DNA from: Leptidea sinapis
Taxonomy: Eukaryota; Arthropoda; Insecta; Lepidoptera; Pieridae
Direction: 5' to 3'
NCBI RefSeq assembly: GCF_905404315.1
Contig: NC_066304.1
Coordinates: forward strand, 558,001 to 622,000
DNA: 64,000 bases
How positions within the stretch are numbered: position 1 is the first letter of the stretch; each line of letters opens with the position of its first letter. Under the pieces are notes generated by a model. The model saw only the letters and a program-made list of their open reading frames with translations, made no database searches and was not told where the DNA came from. Below are positions 35,562 through 45,978 of the stretch, in pieces. Both the position numbers and the translations under genes were made by a program.

Positions 35562-36400
35562 CACACATCAAAAAAGTCTAAGCAACATGTACTAATTTAA
35601 ATTTTAGGATGGTTTTTCACATTATAACGTTGTATTTTATTTTTAAAATAATATTTTAAGGGTCCTATGATGTTAAAATAACAGCTGTTGTCTTAATAAG
35701 TTCTTTTAATAACAGAAATTAACAATATTAGAATATACTGCAGAAACTAAGGTACATAAGCAACTAAACATTTTTTTAACAAATTGAAATTTCTAAAGAA
35801 AATGAATTTATTGTGAAAGAATAGGATAATTTAATACAAAGTATGGCCCCCTCTGCTATTTAGAACTTGTCGGCAACGATTATTCATTGAACTAGTGAGA
35901 CTGTTTATATCATCTTGCGGTATTCGCTCCCGATGGAATTGTAGCAAATCCTTCAGCTGTTGGGTTGTTGTCACTCCGTCCAAGTCCTTCAAAACGCGTC
36001 TCTGGAGCATGTCCCATGCGTGCTCGATGGGGTTGAGGTCTGGCGATTGTGCAGGCCAGGGTAATACCCGGACGTTCTCCGTTGCCAAGTATTGACCGGT
36101 TCGCCGAGATGTATGTGAACGCGCATTGTCATGCATTAACGTAAAATCGGAGCCAAAGGTTTGCGCAAATGGATGGGCATAAGGTCTGAGAATATCGTCA
36201 ACGTAATTTTCAGCGTTCATGTTTCCATTTACAAAAACGAGCTCAGTTCACCTGTTCTTCATAATACCCGTTCATACCATAACTGTTGAGCCGCTGTGTG
36301 GATGAACTTCCTGAATGCACTTGAGCCTTTCAGTATTTCCGGGCCGACGGTACACTCCCTTCTTGTATCAGGCCGAAGCCCGAATCATGACTCATCGAAA
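35562..36400 (-). mobile_element. Tc1-like transposon remnant
   Basis: Left end 'acacatcaaaaaagtctaagcaac' resembles a Tc1-family terminus. The minus-strand transposase C-terminal half is open at 36,220-35,831. Upstream, in other frames, lie a 'FDES'-like block (about 36,380-36,395) and 'GSTVMVW'-like residues (about 36,275-36,290). The N-terminal DNA-binding half and right terminus are absent; the right side is joined to RTE LINE sequence. Confidence 0.75.
35831..36220 (-). pseudogene. Tc1-like transposase C-terminal part
   Basis: 129-codon ORF with 'FTLMHDNARSHTSRRT' (second catalytic Asp in HDNA) and 'LPWPAQSPDLNPIEHAWD', the signature around the third acidic residue: NPIEH supplies the Glu of a DDE triad. 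The C-terminus is 'NRCRQVLNSRGGHTLY', a usual Tc1-like ending. The upstream portion, including the first Asp, lies in other frames with stops, so the gene is broken. Confidence 0.85.
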
Positions 36401-36560
36401 AAATCTTAACCACATCGTCGGTCCATCTTGTGGGGGGCCTACCAACACTGTGTCTTCCGGTACGTGGTCTCCATTCGAGGAAATTACTGCCCAAAAAGGC
36501 AATGTCTCCGTCGAACTACCTGCCCTGCCCACTGCCATCATCTACATATCAAACTTATGT
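36401..36560 (-). mobile_element. RTE-type LINE 3' coding fragment
   Basis: The plus-strand text 'ccatcttgtggggggcctaccaacactgtgtcttccggtacgtggtctccattcgagg' parallels 13,340-13,400. The minus strand encodes the same degraded TYRKTQ..KMDRRCG and 'WAGQVVRR' blocks. It directly abuts the Tc1 remnant. Confidence 0.65.
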
Positions 36561-36591
36561 TATTCTATCAGTTTGTCATTAATTATCATAA

Positions 36592-36621
36592 AAAAGGCGT
36601 ATACTTAGGTATACGCCTTTT
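36592..36621. repeat. Perfect 13-bp hairpin
   Basis: aaaaggcgtatac (36,592-36,604) and gtatacgcctttt (36,609-36,621) are perfect inverted arms with a 4-nt loop. Possibly a transposon-end footprint. Confidence 0.6.
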
Positions 36622-38052
36622 AAAGATATACTTTGGAGTTTCCACCAAAACTACACCTGCACATTACACGAACTCGGCTGGATTCAACGTTCCGGACTTT
36701 GTAAGAGCTGAACACAGGTCTTCTTCTAGCTCAGATCTGAACCTATTATGGTCAGTTTTAGACGACATAGCCTGCTGAAAACGACATGCCGACATCGACA
36801 AAATTTCCCATTGAAACAGTGAGTAAATCCATAAATTTGTGGTTAAACTGATTAAAGAATAAGTATGGCGGGAAATGTAGTAAGAACTTTAACAGAAAAA
36901 GATTGATAATCTTACTAGTATTTGGCAGCCCTAGTGAGCTCGTTACGAAGCCTCAACGGAGTCATCAGATAAGAACGGGGCGCTCAAGTTTAATTGAATT
37001 TCCGCAAAGTTTGAACCACCCTAACCCCCGCCCTCTGATTGGTGGGGCTTGAAAGACATAATGTTCCTTTATGTATATATCTGTCTATAGTTAGCTACAA
37101 AGCTATAGACTGTTATGTTTCTACTAGATTTTATTCACTTCTACTACATCCTTGTCATTTTGATTTATGTATGCGTTTAAATGAGACTTCCGAGAATAAT
37201 CAGATACGATGCATTTTTAAGAAATAGTGCAAGTCTAACCTAGGTCACTTTCGTACTTGTATGCACTTACATAGTTCTTAGCCTTCCTAAAGTTGATCGA
37301 AGTATAGACATTTATAATGATAAGTTCTCTGCTTTTCGGTATGAGCTTCGGAAATTGCTATGTTGCTAGGCAGGAATTAAAAAAATTATTCAACATAAAT
37401 TATTACTTACTAAAAGTACTTAATAAGTAAAATAAGTTTTGTTCATTTCAATTATTTTCACCTCCCATTGTTAAGAGAACTCTACAACTAAGGCTGAGAT
37501 CTAAAGAGTAACTTAGAGATTGCTCAGGCATTACTTACAAAAGCTTAAGAAAAAAAATATTCTCCTGACCAAAGTACAATATCTAAATGTACCTTGGCCA
37601 CTGACCAAGGAACAATTGATTGTGGTACGAGGTACAGTGACCGATGTACAACACTACTCCAACTTCAACAAAACGGTAAAATTCAAACAATTTGGGGTTA
37701 CTTATCTCGTAACTTTATGATTGTTTTAACACTTGATAAAGTAAAGAACCAATGGCATATAAAAGTTCAGTGACTATTTTAAAATTATCAGACTTCATAG
37801 CATATTATAAATACTTATTTTGCTCTCTAAAAAACTTTTTAAAGTCGATATCACGAAACACCGGCTTAATGGCGGTAAGTGACTACTTTCAAATTGAATA
37901 GTCAGTAGTGAAGTACAGAATACATTAGACAATAGAATTTAACATCGCGGAAATTTTTGAAACCAGCCTTATTGCTTAGGTACACATAGTGCTAAGGTAC
38001 AACAGGTTCCACTACAATTTTTATTGGGAACAATTTGACAAAGCTAATACAA
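36622..38052. other. No recognisable gene
   Basis: The ORF at 37,520-37,720 reads 'YLNVPWPLTKEQLIVVRGTV' but shows no family I can identify and no exon signals that hold up. The rest is AT-rich. Confidence 0.4.
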
Positions 38053-38778
38053 GCAAGTATGGCCTATTGCTATTACCTCCCTGCTCTCCAAAATGATGGA
38101 GAGTATAATTAGCCGTCAGCTCTTTGTATACCTAGAGGGTCACCAGTTGATCAACGACCGACAATGCGGGTTTCGCCATGGTCGGTCGGCAGGTGAGCTT
38201 CTGGTATACCTAACACATAGATGGGCTGCGGCTATTGAAAGCAAGTGGGAAGGCCTGGCAGTTAGCCTGGATATAGCGAAGGCCTTTGATCGTGTATGGC
38301 ACAAGGCGCTCCTCTCCAAACTTCCATCATTTGGGCTTCCCGAGAGCTTGTGCAAGTGGACCTCCAGCTTCCTCACTGGGCGCAGCATACAGGTCGTTGT
38401 CGACGGATATTGCTCGAACCCGAAGCCCGTGAATGCTGGAGTGCCCCAAGGCTGTGTGCTGTCTCCAATGATATGTTGGACACCTCCAACATTCATTGCT
38501 ATGCGGATGACAGCACTGGTGATGCCGTATACACGGGCCATGCAGGTCTCTCTCGGGAAATCATCGACCAGTGCCGGGAGAAACTTGTGTCTTCTATCGA
38601 GTCCTCTCTTGAGAAGGTCGCGGAATGGGGAAAATTGAACCTATTCCAATATAACCCCCAGAAGACTCAAGTTTGCGCGTTTACCACTACAAAAACCCCA
38701 TTTGTCGTATCACCGCTCTTCGACAACACTTCTATCAAAGCCTTGCCTAGTATCGGAATACTGGGTCTCGAAATCTTC
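38053..38778 (+). mobile_element. Family A LINE RT fragment, truncated both ends
   Basis: Starts in the 'YRPIAITSLLSK' region and runs through 'DRQCGFRHGRSAGELLVYL', 'SLDIAKAFDRVWHKALLSKL' and 'NAGVPQGCVLSP'. A 22-nt deletion relative to the 30.2-kb copy (after 38,464) shifts the frame just before YADD. The CYADD block continues in another frame. It ends abruptly at 'GILGLEI' (38,778), where the 463-bp inverted-repeat arm begins. Confidence 0.85.
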
Positions 38779-39241
38779 GAGAGTTTCTTGCGCCGCTTCT
38801 TCTCTCTCAGAGCGCCATTTGTTTCCGAAGCGGTGGTAGTGTAAGAAATGACCTCAAAATGAAATTGCAAAGGAATCAATTTTGAGAAAATAAATGCCTT
38901 TTATGCCAGGAAAATTGAGGTATTATAACTTTACAACTTTGACTTGCATTTTCGTTACTGAATATTTTAACATAGTTTTCGTAAATTCAAGTCGTCTGAT
39001 TTAATTGAGAATTTACACACTTTAGGTACACAATATTATCAAGGGTCAATGGCAATAAAATATATTCTTACTTTCAAAGTCAGATAAACTTTATTCAATT
39101 AGACTTAACATAAACGGTTTTGAACACTATAAATATTTCTTTTAAATCTATCTTAAGCTCGCACTCGAGCTTGTCAGAAGACCATACAAGAAACTGAACG
39201 GCTTTTTCAACCAATAGAGTATTTTACAATGCCTGTAATAT
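38779..39241 (+). repeat. Left arm of a 463-bp inverted repeat (families Y and X)
   Basis: By eye, base-for-base the reverse complement of 40,722-41,184, equal in length with no indel. It begins with a LINE-like 3' end ('gagtttcttgcgccgcttct', 'ggtggtagtgtaagaaatgac', 'gagaaaataaatgcctttta'). From about 39,080 it continues into family X sequence in reverse ('cagataaactttattcaatt', '...agtattttacaatgcctg'). Confidence 0.9.
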
Positions 39242-39256
39242 TATTTATTTATATTT

Positions 39257-39294
39257 AAACTAATTTGTTTTGTATATACAAAACAAATTAGTTT
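39257..39294. repeat. 38-bp perfect palindrome
   Basis: aaactaatttgttttgtat followed at once by its exact reverse complement. It lies inside reversed family X sequence. The complete X block at 7,260-7,290 has only one half, so this is a local inverted duplication. Confidence 0.8.
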
Positions 39295-39299
39295 GTAAG

Positions 39300-40103
39300 G
39301 CGCTGCATCCGACTAGCAATGTGCCCAATATTGTATAAACACACATACAATCTGTTATAATATTTTGATGGTGATTCGAGACCAAAAAGAAAGATATAAA
39401 ATTGCTGAGAAATTTAAAAATAGTTACGAAAAAAAATAGAAAACATATTTTTCACTTCTCATGCTCTGAAATTGCTTATTTGTGCACGATATAGGCTGCA
39501 CAAAATCGATTTTTGTGCACAAGTGCACAAAAGGATCTACTCATAAATGTATCTATATGCTATCTATAGGCAAAGAAAATGAGCCATACAGCCAAACACA
39601 ATAAAAAGTTCAGAGATAGAATTTGTTATTTTTTAATATTTACTTTAATTTATTTGCCTGTGTTTTTAAAGACATAAAAGATATTAAAATTTAAGTTTAA
39701 ATACGATAGATTATTTAATTAATTAAAAAAATATATATTATATTACCAAATTAATTCAATAGTAGGCTGTATAGGTGTGGAGCCCTAGCCTTATATCAAT
39801 GTCGTAAAATTAAAAAAAAAAGCGACGGGAAACAGGTCTTGTTTTTTCGTGCGTTTATTAATTTCTTCAAATTTGCTAAAATTGTTAAAAATGTCCATGT
39901 TATGCTACTGTTTTATTTCCTCGCAATCGAAATGAAAAGCAGAGTTTATAACTCGTCCTCAAAACCTTTTTATCCTCGACATTGCTAAAAGTCTCGGATA
40001 AAAATGGTTCGTTTTGTGCACTCGTTGTAAAATCTACTATTTTTAAATATGGAGAATTCGTTCTAATAGCGACATAAAATCCTCTGGCTTACTATAATAT
40101 AGC
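39300..40103. other. Spacer between the inverted arms, no gene
   Basis: AT-rich with several short 'gtgcac' palindromes around 39,480-39,535. No coding sequence or named repeat beyond the trailing part of family X. Confidence 0.5.
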
Positions 40104-40721
40104 TTAATTATAACCAAGCGTGCGGTTTCTACCACGTACTACAGAGCTTTGGAAGGAGCTTCCTTGTGCGGTGTTTCCGGGACGATACGACATGGGTACC
40201 TTCAAAAAAAGCGCGTACACCTTCCCTAAATGCCGGCAACGCTCTTGTGAGTCCTCTGGTGTTGCAAGAGAATGTGGGCGGCGGTGATCACTTAACACTA
40301 GGTGTCTCGTCGCTCGTTTGTCCTGAAGACACACAATGAAGCGACGTCTCTACGCAACGCCAAGTGATCCAGCCGTTCACAGAGCACTGGGACCCCGACA
40401 ATTCGAGCTGCTCTGCGTTGCACGCGGTCAAATGGATCGAGCTGATACTGGGGTGCGCCAGACCAGAGATGACAGCAATACTCCATGTGTATTTTAATGA
40501 CGCCCAGTTTCTTTGAAGCCAATTTGGCTTTGCCTTCCAGATGACCACGAAATTGGCAACCGCTCGAGATTTCGAGACCCAGTATTCCGATACTAGGCAA
40601 GGCTTTGAGGGAAGTGTTCTCGAAGAGCGGTGATACGACAAATGGGGTTTTTGTAGTGGTAAACGCGCAAACTTGAGTCTTCTGGGGGTTAAATTGGACA
40701 AGGTTCAATTTTCCCCATTGT
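40104..40721 (-). mobile_element. Family A LINE 3' fragment with internal deletion
   Basis: On the minus strand, from the right: 'NLVQFNPQKTQVCAFTTTKT' (40,708-), 'VVSPLFENTSLKALPSIGIL', 'HMEYCCHLWSGAPQYQLDPF' and 'ALRRDVASLCVF', then a jump at about 40,325 to the 3' end ('gtgggcggcggtgatcactt'). The intervening C-terminal block is transposed: the 'tttctaccacgtact...ttccgggacgatacgacatgg' part lies at 40,125-40,200. Rearranged and dead. Its right edge abuts the inverted-repeat arm. Confidence 0.75.
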
Positions 40722-41184
40722 ATATTACAGGCATTGTAAAATACTCTATTGGTTGAAAAAGCCGTTCAGTTTCTTGTATGGTCTTCTGACAAGCTCGAGT
40801 GCGAGCTTAAGATAGATTTAAAAGAAATATTTATAGTGTTCAAAACCGTTTATGTTAAGTCTAATTGAATAAAGTTTATCTGACTTTGAAAGTAAGAATA
40901 TATTTTATTGCCATTGACCCTTGATAATATTGTGTACCTAAAGTGTGTAAATTCTCAATTAAATCAGACGACTTGAATTTACGAAAACTATGTTAAAATA
41001 TTCAGTAACGAAAATGCAAGTCAAAGTTGTAAAGTTATAATACCTCAATTTTCCTGGCATAAAAGGCATTTATTTTCTCAAAATTGATTCCTTTGCAATT
41101 TCATTTTGAGGTCATTTCTTACACTACCACCGCTTCGGAAACAAATGGCGCTCTGAGAGAGAAGAAGCGGCGCAAGAAACTCTC
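40722..41184 (-). repeat. Right arm of the 463-bp inverted repeat
   Basis: Reverse complement of 38,779-39,241. The two arms are separated by 1,480 bp, and each has a family A fragment against one end. The lack of visible differences implies a very recent duplication, gene conversion, or an assembly artefact. Confidence 0.9.
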
Positions 41185-41634
41185 CCAGTATTCTTTTTAT
41201 TTAAGTATTAATTTATTTAAGTATTAATTTTATTTAAGAGGTATTAACCTTATAATATAATTATAACTTCTCAATATGGAGAAATCCCCAATTTTTGTGT
41301 TTCTTAAAACAGCACACAGCTTGTCTTCTGTGATTGTTTTCCATACGCTATCTTTCATTGCATACATATATACTTCTGTATAATACATACAAATTGTATG
41401 GCTATTGTCTTAGTAAATTAATCTAATTAAATATTGCTAAGATAATATCGTAGTTGCAATAATTTATTGTGATTATTTAGTCCAAGGTGGTGTTGTGCCA
41501 CAGAATGAGCTCCAACATAGAACTAGGGCGGATGTCCCCTATTTATATTCATTATTATACTTAAGTCTATGTAGGTAATAGTGACCAATTATTTTTCATT
41601 TTCAGCTTTGATTTGCAATTAAATAAATATTTCA

Positions 41635-41778
41635 ATAAAATACTTTTGAAAGGATTAAAACGCGTGTAATTGTAACTGTTTTTACATTAGAAAAACAAAA
41701 ATGTAACTTTTACGTAAAATCTAATGTAAAAACAAAGTTACAATTACACGCGTTTTAATCCTTTCAAAAGTGTTTTAT
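41635..41778. repeat. 144-bp inverted-repeat element
   Basis: Arms 41,635-41,690 and 41,721-41,778 share 'cttttgaaaggattaaaacgcgtgtaattgtaac' and its reverse complement, with about 30 bp between. A few single-base indels lie near the centre. Foldback/MITE type with no ORF. Downstream 41,875-41,965 ('atcgtgcaaaatttcattcaaatcgg') resembles an insect LINE 3'UTR. Confidence 0.7.
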
Positions 41779-41779
41779 T

Positions 41780-42529
41780 TTAATGTGTAACACTCGCGTT
41801 AATCAAAGAAATTACTAAGAAACAAATAATTTTGAGGAGGTTCTCTAATTTCTTTTTTAACCTTTTGGTCCTGACGTGAACTATCGTGCAAAATTTCATT
41901 CAAATCGGATAAGCCGGTTGGGTTGAAAGTTTACGCCCTGTTAGGGATACAGAGTTACTTTCACAATATTTCAATATAATAATAGTCATAGTAGCAATAC
42001 TAAAAGGCAAGTCAATCAACACTCAATTTACCAATTACAATCACCCGCAGGAGTTACAAAAATACATAATATTATAATGTATAATTGGTGAAAATACTAC
42101 AACACACCTGTTATAAAAACGAGTATAATAAGATAAATAATTATTTTACTGTAAAATTACATCATAAATCATCATTTGATTAAATTGTGATTTTTGATGT
42201 AAAATTATTGTTAAAAAGCATCAGTCGAAAACACGTCCACGTGCGCCGAGCCTTATAAATTGGCCGTATTTAAGTTTTTCTGAAATTTTTATTTTTTAAT
42301 GTTTAATGGATCCAACGGTGTGCCACAAAGTCTACGGAAGAGGCTTGGAGCACCCTGAGGCGCGACGTGTGCTGATTTTTCCATCGCAGTATCTGCTCTC
42401 CGCAGGGTGGCCCTTGTACATGCTTATTTACATGGTATTCTGATAGATGCGCATACTTTGGAATGTTCTGGTGGCAACATGTACGGTGAGAAATTTTAAT
42501 TGTGTTTGTTATAACTTATTATTTTTGCA
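41780..42529. other. No confirmed gene
   Basis: 42,320-42,430 is GC-richer ('gaagaggcttggagcaccctgaggcgcgacgtg') and may be part of an unrecognised repeat or a decayed gene linked to the exon-like segment at 42,530. No homology is assigned. Confidence 0.35.
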
Positions 42530-42640
42530 GGAGGAAGACAAGATTGTTTTGTTGAAGAGCGCGGTTGCGTCCATGGCACTCACGATCTCTGCGAGATGGA
42601 CATTCATCCTGGTTGATTGCAATGACGGCAGCCGTTCAAG
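42530..42640 (+). CDS. Isolated exon-like segment (nuclear-receptor-like helix?)
   Basis: A 111-nt open segment is preceded by a polypyrimidine-rich acceptor (ttatttttgcag) and followed by a plausible donor (gtaggg), phase 0 on both sides. It encodes 37 residues starting EEDKIVLLKSAVASMALTIS. 'EDKIVLLK' resembles the helix 3-4 signature (E/D-D-Q/K-I-x-LLK) of nuclear hormone receptor ligand-binding domains. That is a weak, motif-level likeness. No partner exon was found within several kb, so it may be a relic of a duplicated gene, one exon of a gene with large introns, or chance. Confidence 0.25.
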
Positions 42641-43019
42641 GTAGGGCAGCATAGCCGAAAATCGGACTTTTAGTCTCATGATACAGTTTCGTTGCAGTTA
42701 GTGGAAGCTCTGGCCTTGGTTACAACTAACCGTGTGATGCGCTAATTTATAATCCGTCGGGCACCTCATTCTCGTGAACAGTTGACCGTATCGGCGGGAA
42801 ACCTACCTGCGAAAATCACCTACTCACCGAGATCCTGTTGCATAACCAACCAAGCCCATTTCATCAACTTTACGAGAAGGGTTGTCACTACAGCCGCACT
42901 ACGACTCAGTGTGAGGATAAGAAATCAGAATAATGGGCAAGTACCTGTATTAATAATTTAAAACATCCCGATGAAAATCTTTTATAAATCTGCGAGGAAA
43001 ACCTATAAGAATAAGTGTC

Positions 43020-43755
43020 TGGAGCGTAGTATTTATTTATTTATTAGGTTTATTTACAATCACTTACAATAATACACACATATTATATAAAAAGTAGAAC
43101 TAAAAACTAGGAACTAAATGTAGTGATTACTTACAAATAAACACAGCATGCATAATAAGTTAAGAATTAAATAGTTTTTTTTTAAATTAATAAATGAGTA
43201 GGTAACATAGTGATACACAGTTACATTAATTTTCATATTATAACATTATTAAAGATTGCCAATGTTGGTGGAAATGGTCTTGCGGAATTTGGCTAAGGAA
43301 TCAGCAAATATGTCAATATCAGCTACGCTATAAGAATTTAAAATTTTACATAACCGTGGGACTGGGGAATTGGTAACTAGGATCGTTCGACGAAGTGGAG
43401 GACAAAGTGGAGTAATAGGCTTACGTGGAATTCTTACTAAACCTTGATGCTAAGCATTCTTGATAACCACAAAACCTTGATGTTTTCACAAGAGATACCG
43501 GGATTGGGATGCTTTGTGGAATCGTGACGTACACACCACAGATATATATACTTACAGTATGAGTGTCTGAAGCGTGGTAATTTTTAGTAAGTTATTGAGA
43601 TCATCATAAAAAATTCTTAGTTCCAATTTACATGCATCACGCAAAGTCTGATTTTCATGATTTTTAATTTGTTGTATTCGTCCCAAATAGCAGAATAATA
43701 TAAAATATTGTAAAATTGACGAAAACATAAAATAATTTCTTTCATCTAAAATCAT
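43020..43755 (-). mobile_element. LINE C-terminal fragment
   Basis: The minus strand at 43,450-43,255 reads approximately 'IPRKPITPLCPPLRRTILV', 'NSPVPRLCKILNSYS' and 'DIFADSLAKFRKTI', a typical end of a LINE RT protein. Upstream, 43,755-43,552 is open ('YLGRIQQIKNHENQTLRDAC'), probably the preceding part in another frame. The 43,020-43,040 'tatttatttattta' is compatible with the reversed 3' tail. Truncated and dead. Confidence 0.55.
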
Positions 43756-43789
43756 TAAGTATCACAATTTTCTAAAGGCTAATCTTTTT

Positions 43790-43900
43790 TATGAAAAAGG
43801 AGGACAAACGAGCATACGGCATAAGTGATCATTGCCGCCCACATTCTCTTACCCCAGAGGAATCACAAGAGCGATGCCGGCCTTTATCTCTGGATCTACT
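43790..43900 (-). repeat. Family A LINE 3'-end fragment
   Basis: 'aaggaggacaaacgagcatacgg', 'gtgatcattgccgcccacattctctta', 'cagaggaatcacaagagcgatgccggcc'. Reverse of the family A terminus, with an A-tail equivalent at 43,790. Confidence 0.75.
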
Positions 43901-44489
43901 GAACCGATTTGGATAATTCTGTTAGCAATAGAAAACCACTATTTTGTGAGTTTTATATATTATATGCTATTTAATAACCCGAAAATAGGATTTGTAAGGT
44001 TAAAGTTACATCAGAGAAAAAAAAACGAAACAAAATAATTTATGTATAGTAAAACAACGTTTGCCGTAAGTCTTAGTATACTAATACATGCAAAAAATCT
44101 GTATCGTAGATGAAGGTTTTCCTTAAACGTCTGTGGGGTGGATACATTTTAATTGTGTATTTCAGGTATAAACTTAGAATACTACGCTAGTATACTAACT
44201 ATTTTATTCCTTCTGCTTACCAAGCACAACGCCCACTTATCGTTATCAAAGTCGCGCTTGGGCTCTATTGTTATATACTGTTCAGAGCACAACTGTAATG
44301 CGCTCTGTACAGTATGCGAATACCGTGAAATGCTCGAGTAGATAGCTTCACGCCTTCGCGATCGCGCTTCTCAGTGTTCCCCAGTCGATGTCGATATTAT
44401 GTCCCACGACAAAGGATTTACGCTTAGTTCATACTGCGTGAACGATAACGTCGCGAGCGTGTCTACACTCGCACTGTTTTCGCAATAGT

Positions 44490-44860
44490 CAGCGGTGGAT
44501 TTACAATAGGGGCAGTTGGGGCAAGTGCCCAGGGCGGCAAATTTTTTAGGGCGGCAAAATTTTGAAAGTGAAAAAAATTTTTTTTAGTCTTATCAAGATT
44601 GCTCAATATACTTAATTCATTCTTGAGTTCATTAATAATTTTTGGTTAAATTGATAATTCAAGAAATTCAATTTATCCATTATTTGTAAATTCATGTTTA
44701 TAGAATATATAGGTAACATATAATAAAGTTTCTGCAATAAATTAGTTATTTTAGTTTTCAAAAATACAATATATAAACTATAAGTTTAAGTAAAATTCCA
44801 GTATTGGGGCGGATTTTTTTCTGGTGCCCAGGGGTGCCATTAAGTGTAAATCCGGCCCTG
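44490..44860. mobile_element. hAT-like non-autonomous element
   Basis: Starts CAG (cagcggtggatttac) and ends CTG (gtaaatccggccctg); the termini are inverted with two or three mismatches. It is flanked by an 8-bp target duplication with one mismatch: gcaatagt (44,482-44,489) and gcaataga (44,861-44,868). CAG..CTG ends and 8-bp duplications are hAT hallmarks. 371 bp, no ORF. Confidence 0.75.
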
Positions 44861-45158
44861 GCAATAGAATTAGTAGCGGACGTGACTCGTGATTGAGCGA
44901 CATTCTAGTATTTTTTTACTCCTCCAGAAGGTTCAACTACAAATTCACTCAAATGCTTTCCCATAGTTGCACTGAAAAAAATAATTAATTAAATAACATA
45001 GACCACTCTAAACTAGGAATATATCAACTTTGAAGTGTTGAATTTTATCAGTATTATTACGGAATGATGACATGATGATGATATGTCGCGGGAAATCACT
45101 GTCATTTCCCGGCTGGGAAGACTGCAAAGTGGTGGGTCGTAATAATGATTTTGATTAC

Positions 45159-45347
45159 CTGGTTCTTTTGCGATGAATTCCTGTCATCCATCATCTTCTT
45201 TATTTGTTTTTTATTTTTAATATACATATAATTGCAGCACGCTAGAGCGCACAGAGTCACGGCAGCAGCAACTTCGACGTCCATTTCTATCAAAGGCGCG
45301 AACGTTATTGCGAACATAACTGGCAAAGTTACAAATGTAAAGGGCAT
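45159..45347 (-). CDS. Candidate first coding exon of an unidentified membrane protein gene
   Basis: On the minus strand an ATG in good insect context (gaaaaatATGC) opens 63 codons and ends at a donor (AACCAG|gtaatc) in phase 0. The peptide starts MPFTFVTLPVMFAITFAPLI, an apparent hydrophobic signal or anchor. A second hydrophobic stretch, VAAAVTLCALACCNYMYI, and a basic tail, KNKKQIKK, follow. An in-frame upstream ATG at 45,488 would add 47 residues of unremarkable sequence, so I prefer the inner start. It is GC-richer than its surroundings and not part of a recognised repeat. Later exons would lie to the left but were not found. Family unknown. Confidence 0.4.
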
Positions 45348-45751
45348 ATTTTTCGCGCAGAGTTCAGACGCGAATCGCGGCTGTAAACTTTTGTCGTGAT
45401 TCACGGCCGAGTGTAGAGCCCACTTAACGTTCAGTTGACTAAACTCAACCGTTCCGGACCTCGGAAAGTGCAACTTTTCAACCATCACAATTGATAATTG
45501 GCAAACTTTCCGCGTTTATCCATTTTGTTAAGAATGTTTGATTGGTGCAATTGTGTTTCTGCAAGAAAATTGACTTTTGACGATAAAGCTTTAATGTTAT
45601 GTCATTATGCCTCAAGACACCATGGTCGTTCTGAACATAGGAGCGAGTTGAAAAGATAACGCAAAAACAGAACGCACCCCAGGCGTACGATTAGGCAATA
45701 GGCTGTGTGAACACTTTCAGTCCCCAAAGTATTTTTTCTTTTTTCAATTTA

Positions 45752-45797
45752 ACCATAGCCTACTATTATTCTAACTACACTATTAGTAGGCTATGGT
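45752..45797. repeat. 14-bp inverted repeat beside the retrotransposon target
   Basis: accatagcctacta (45,752-45,765) and tagtaggctatggt (45,784-45,797) form a perfect hairpin ending at the first base of the 13-bp target duplication of the LINE. Probably a host or older-element palindrome that became the insertion site. Confidence 0.6.
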
Positions 45798-45809
45798 ATA
45801 TCCCAAAGA
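45797..45809 (+). repeat. Target-site duplication, 5' copy
   Basis: tatatcccaaaga, repeated exactly at 51,412-51,424 after the A-tail. It defines the 5' boundary of the retrotransposon. Confidence 0.9.
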
Positions 45810-45978
45810 GTTTTTTGGCGGGAACGAGTGAACGAAGGAAGGCGCGCTTATACAAAAAAAAATTGTTTAAATTATTGTTCATAGTGCATATATTTTTCAT
45901 ACTTGTAAATTGTTTATCCTGGTTTATAAATATTCGATTTTTGTATATATAAATTGTTAAGTGCGCTTCCCCATCGCC

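Noticed and set aside
45961..45978. Upstream start for LINE ORF1
   Set aside because: The open frame begins at GTG; the first ATG with good context is at 45,979.
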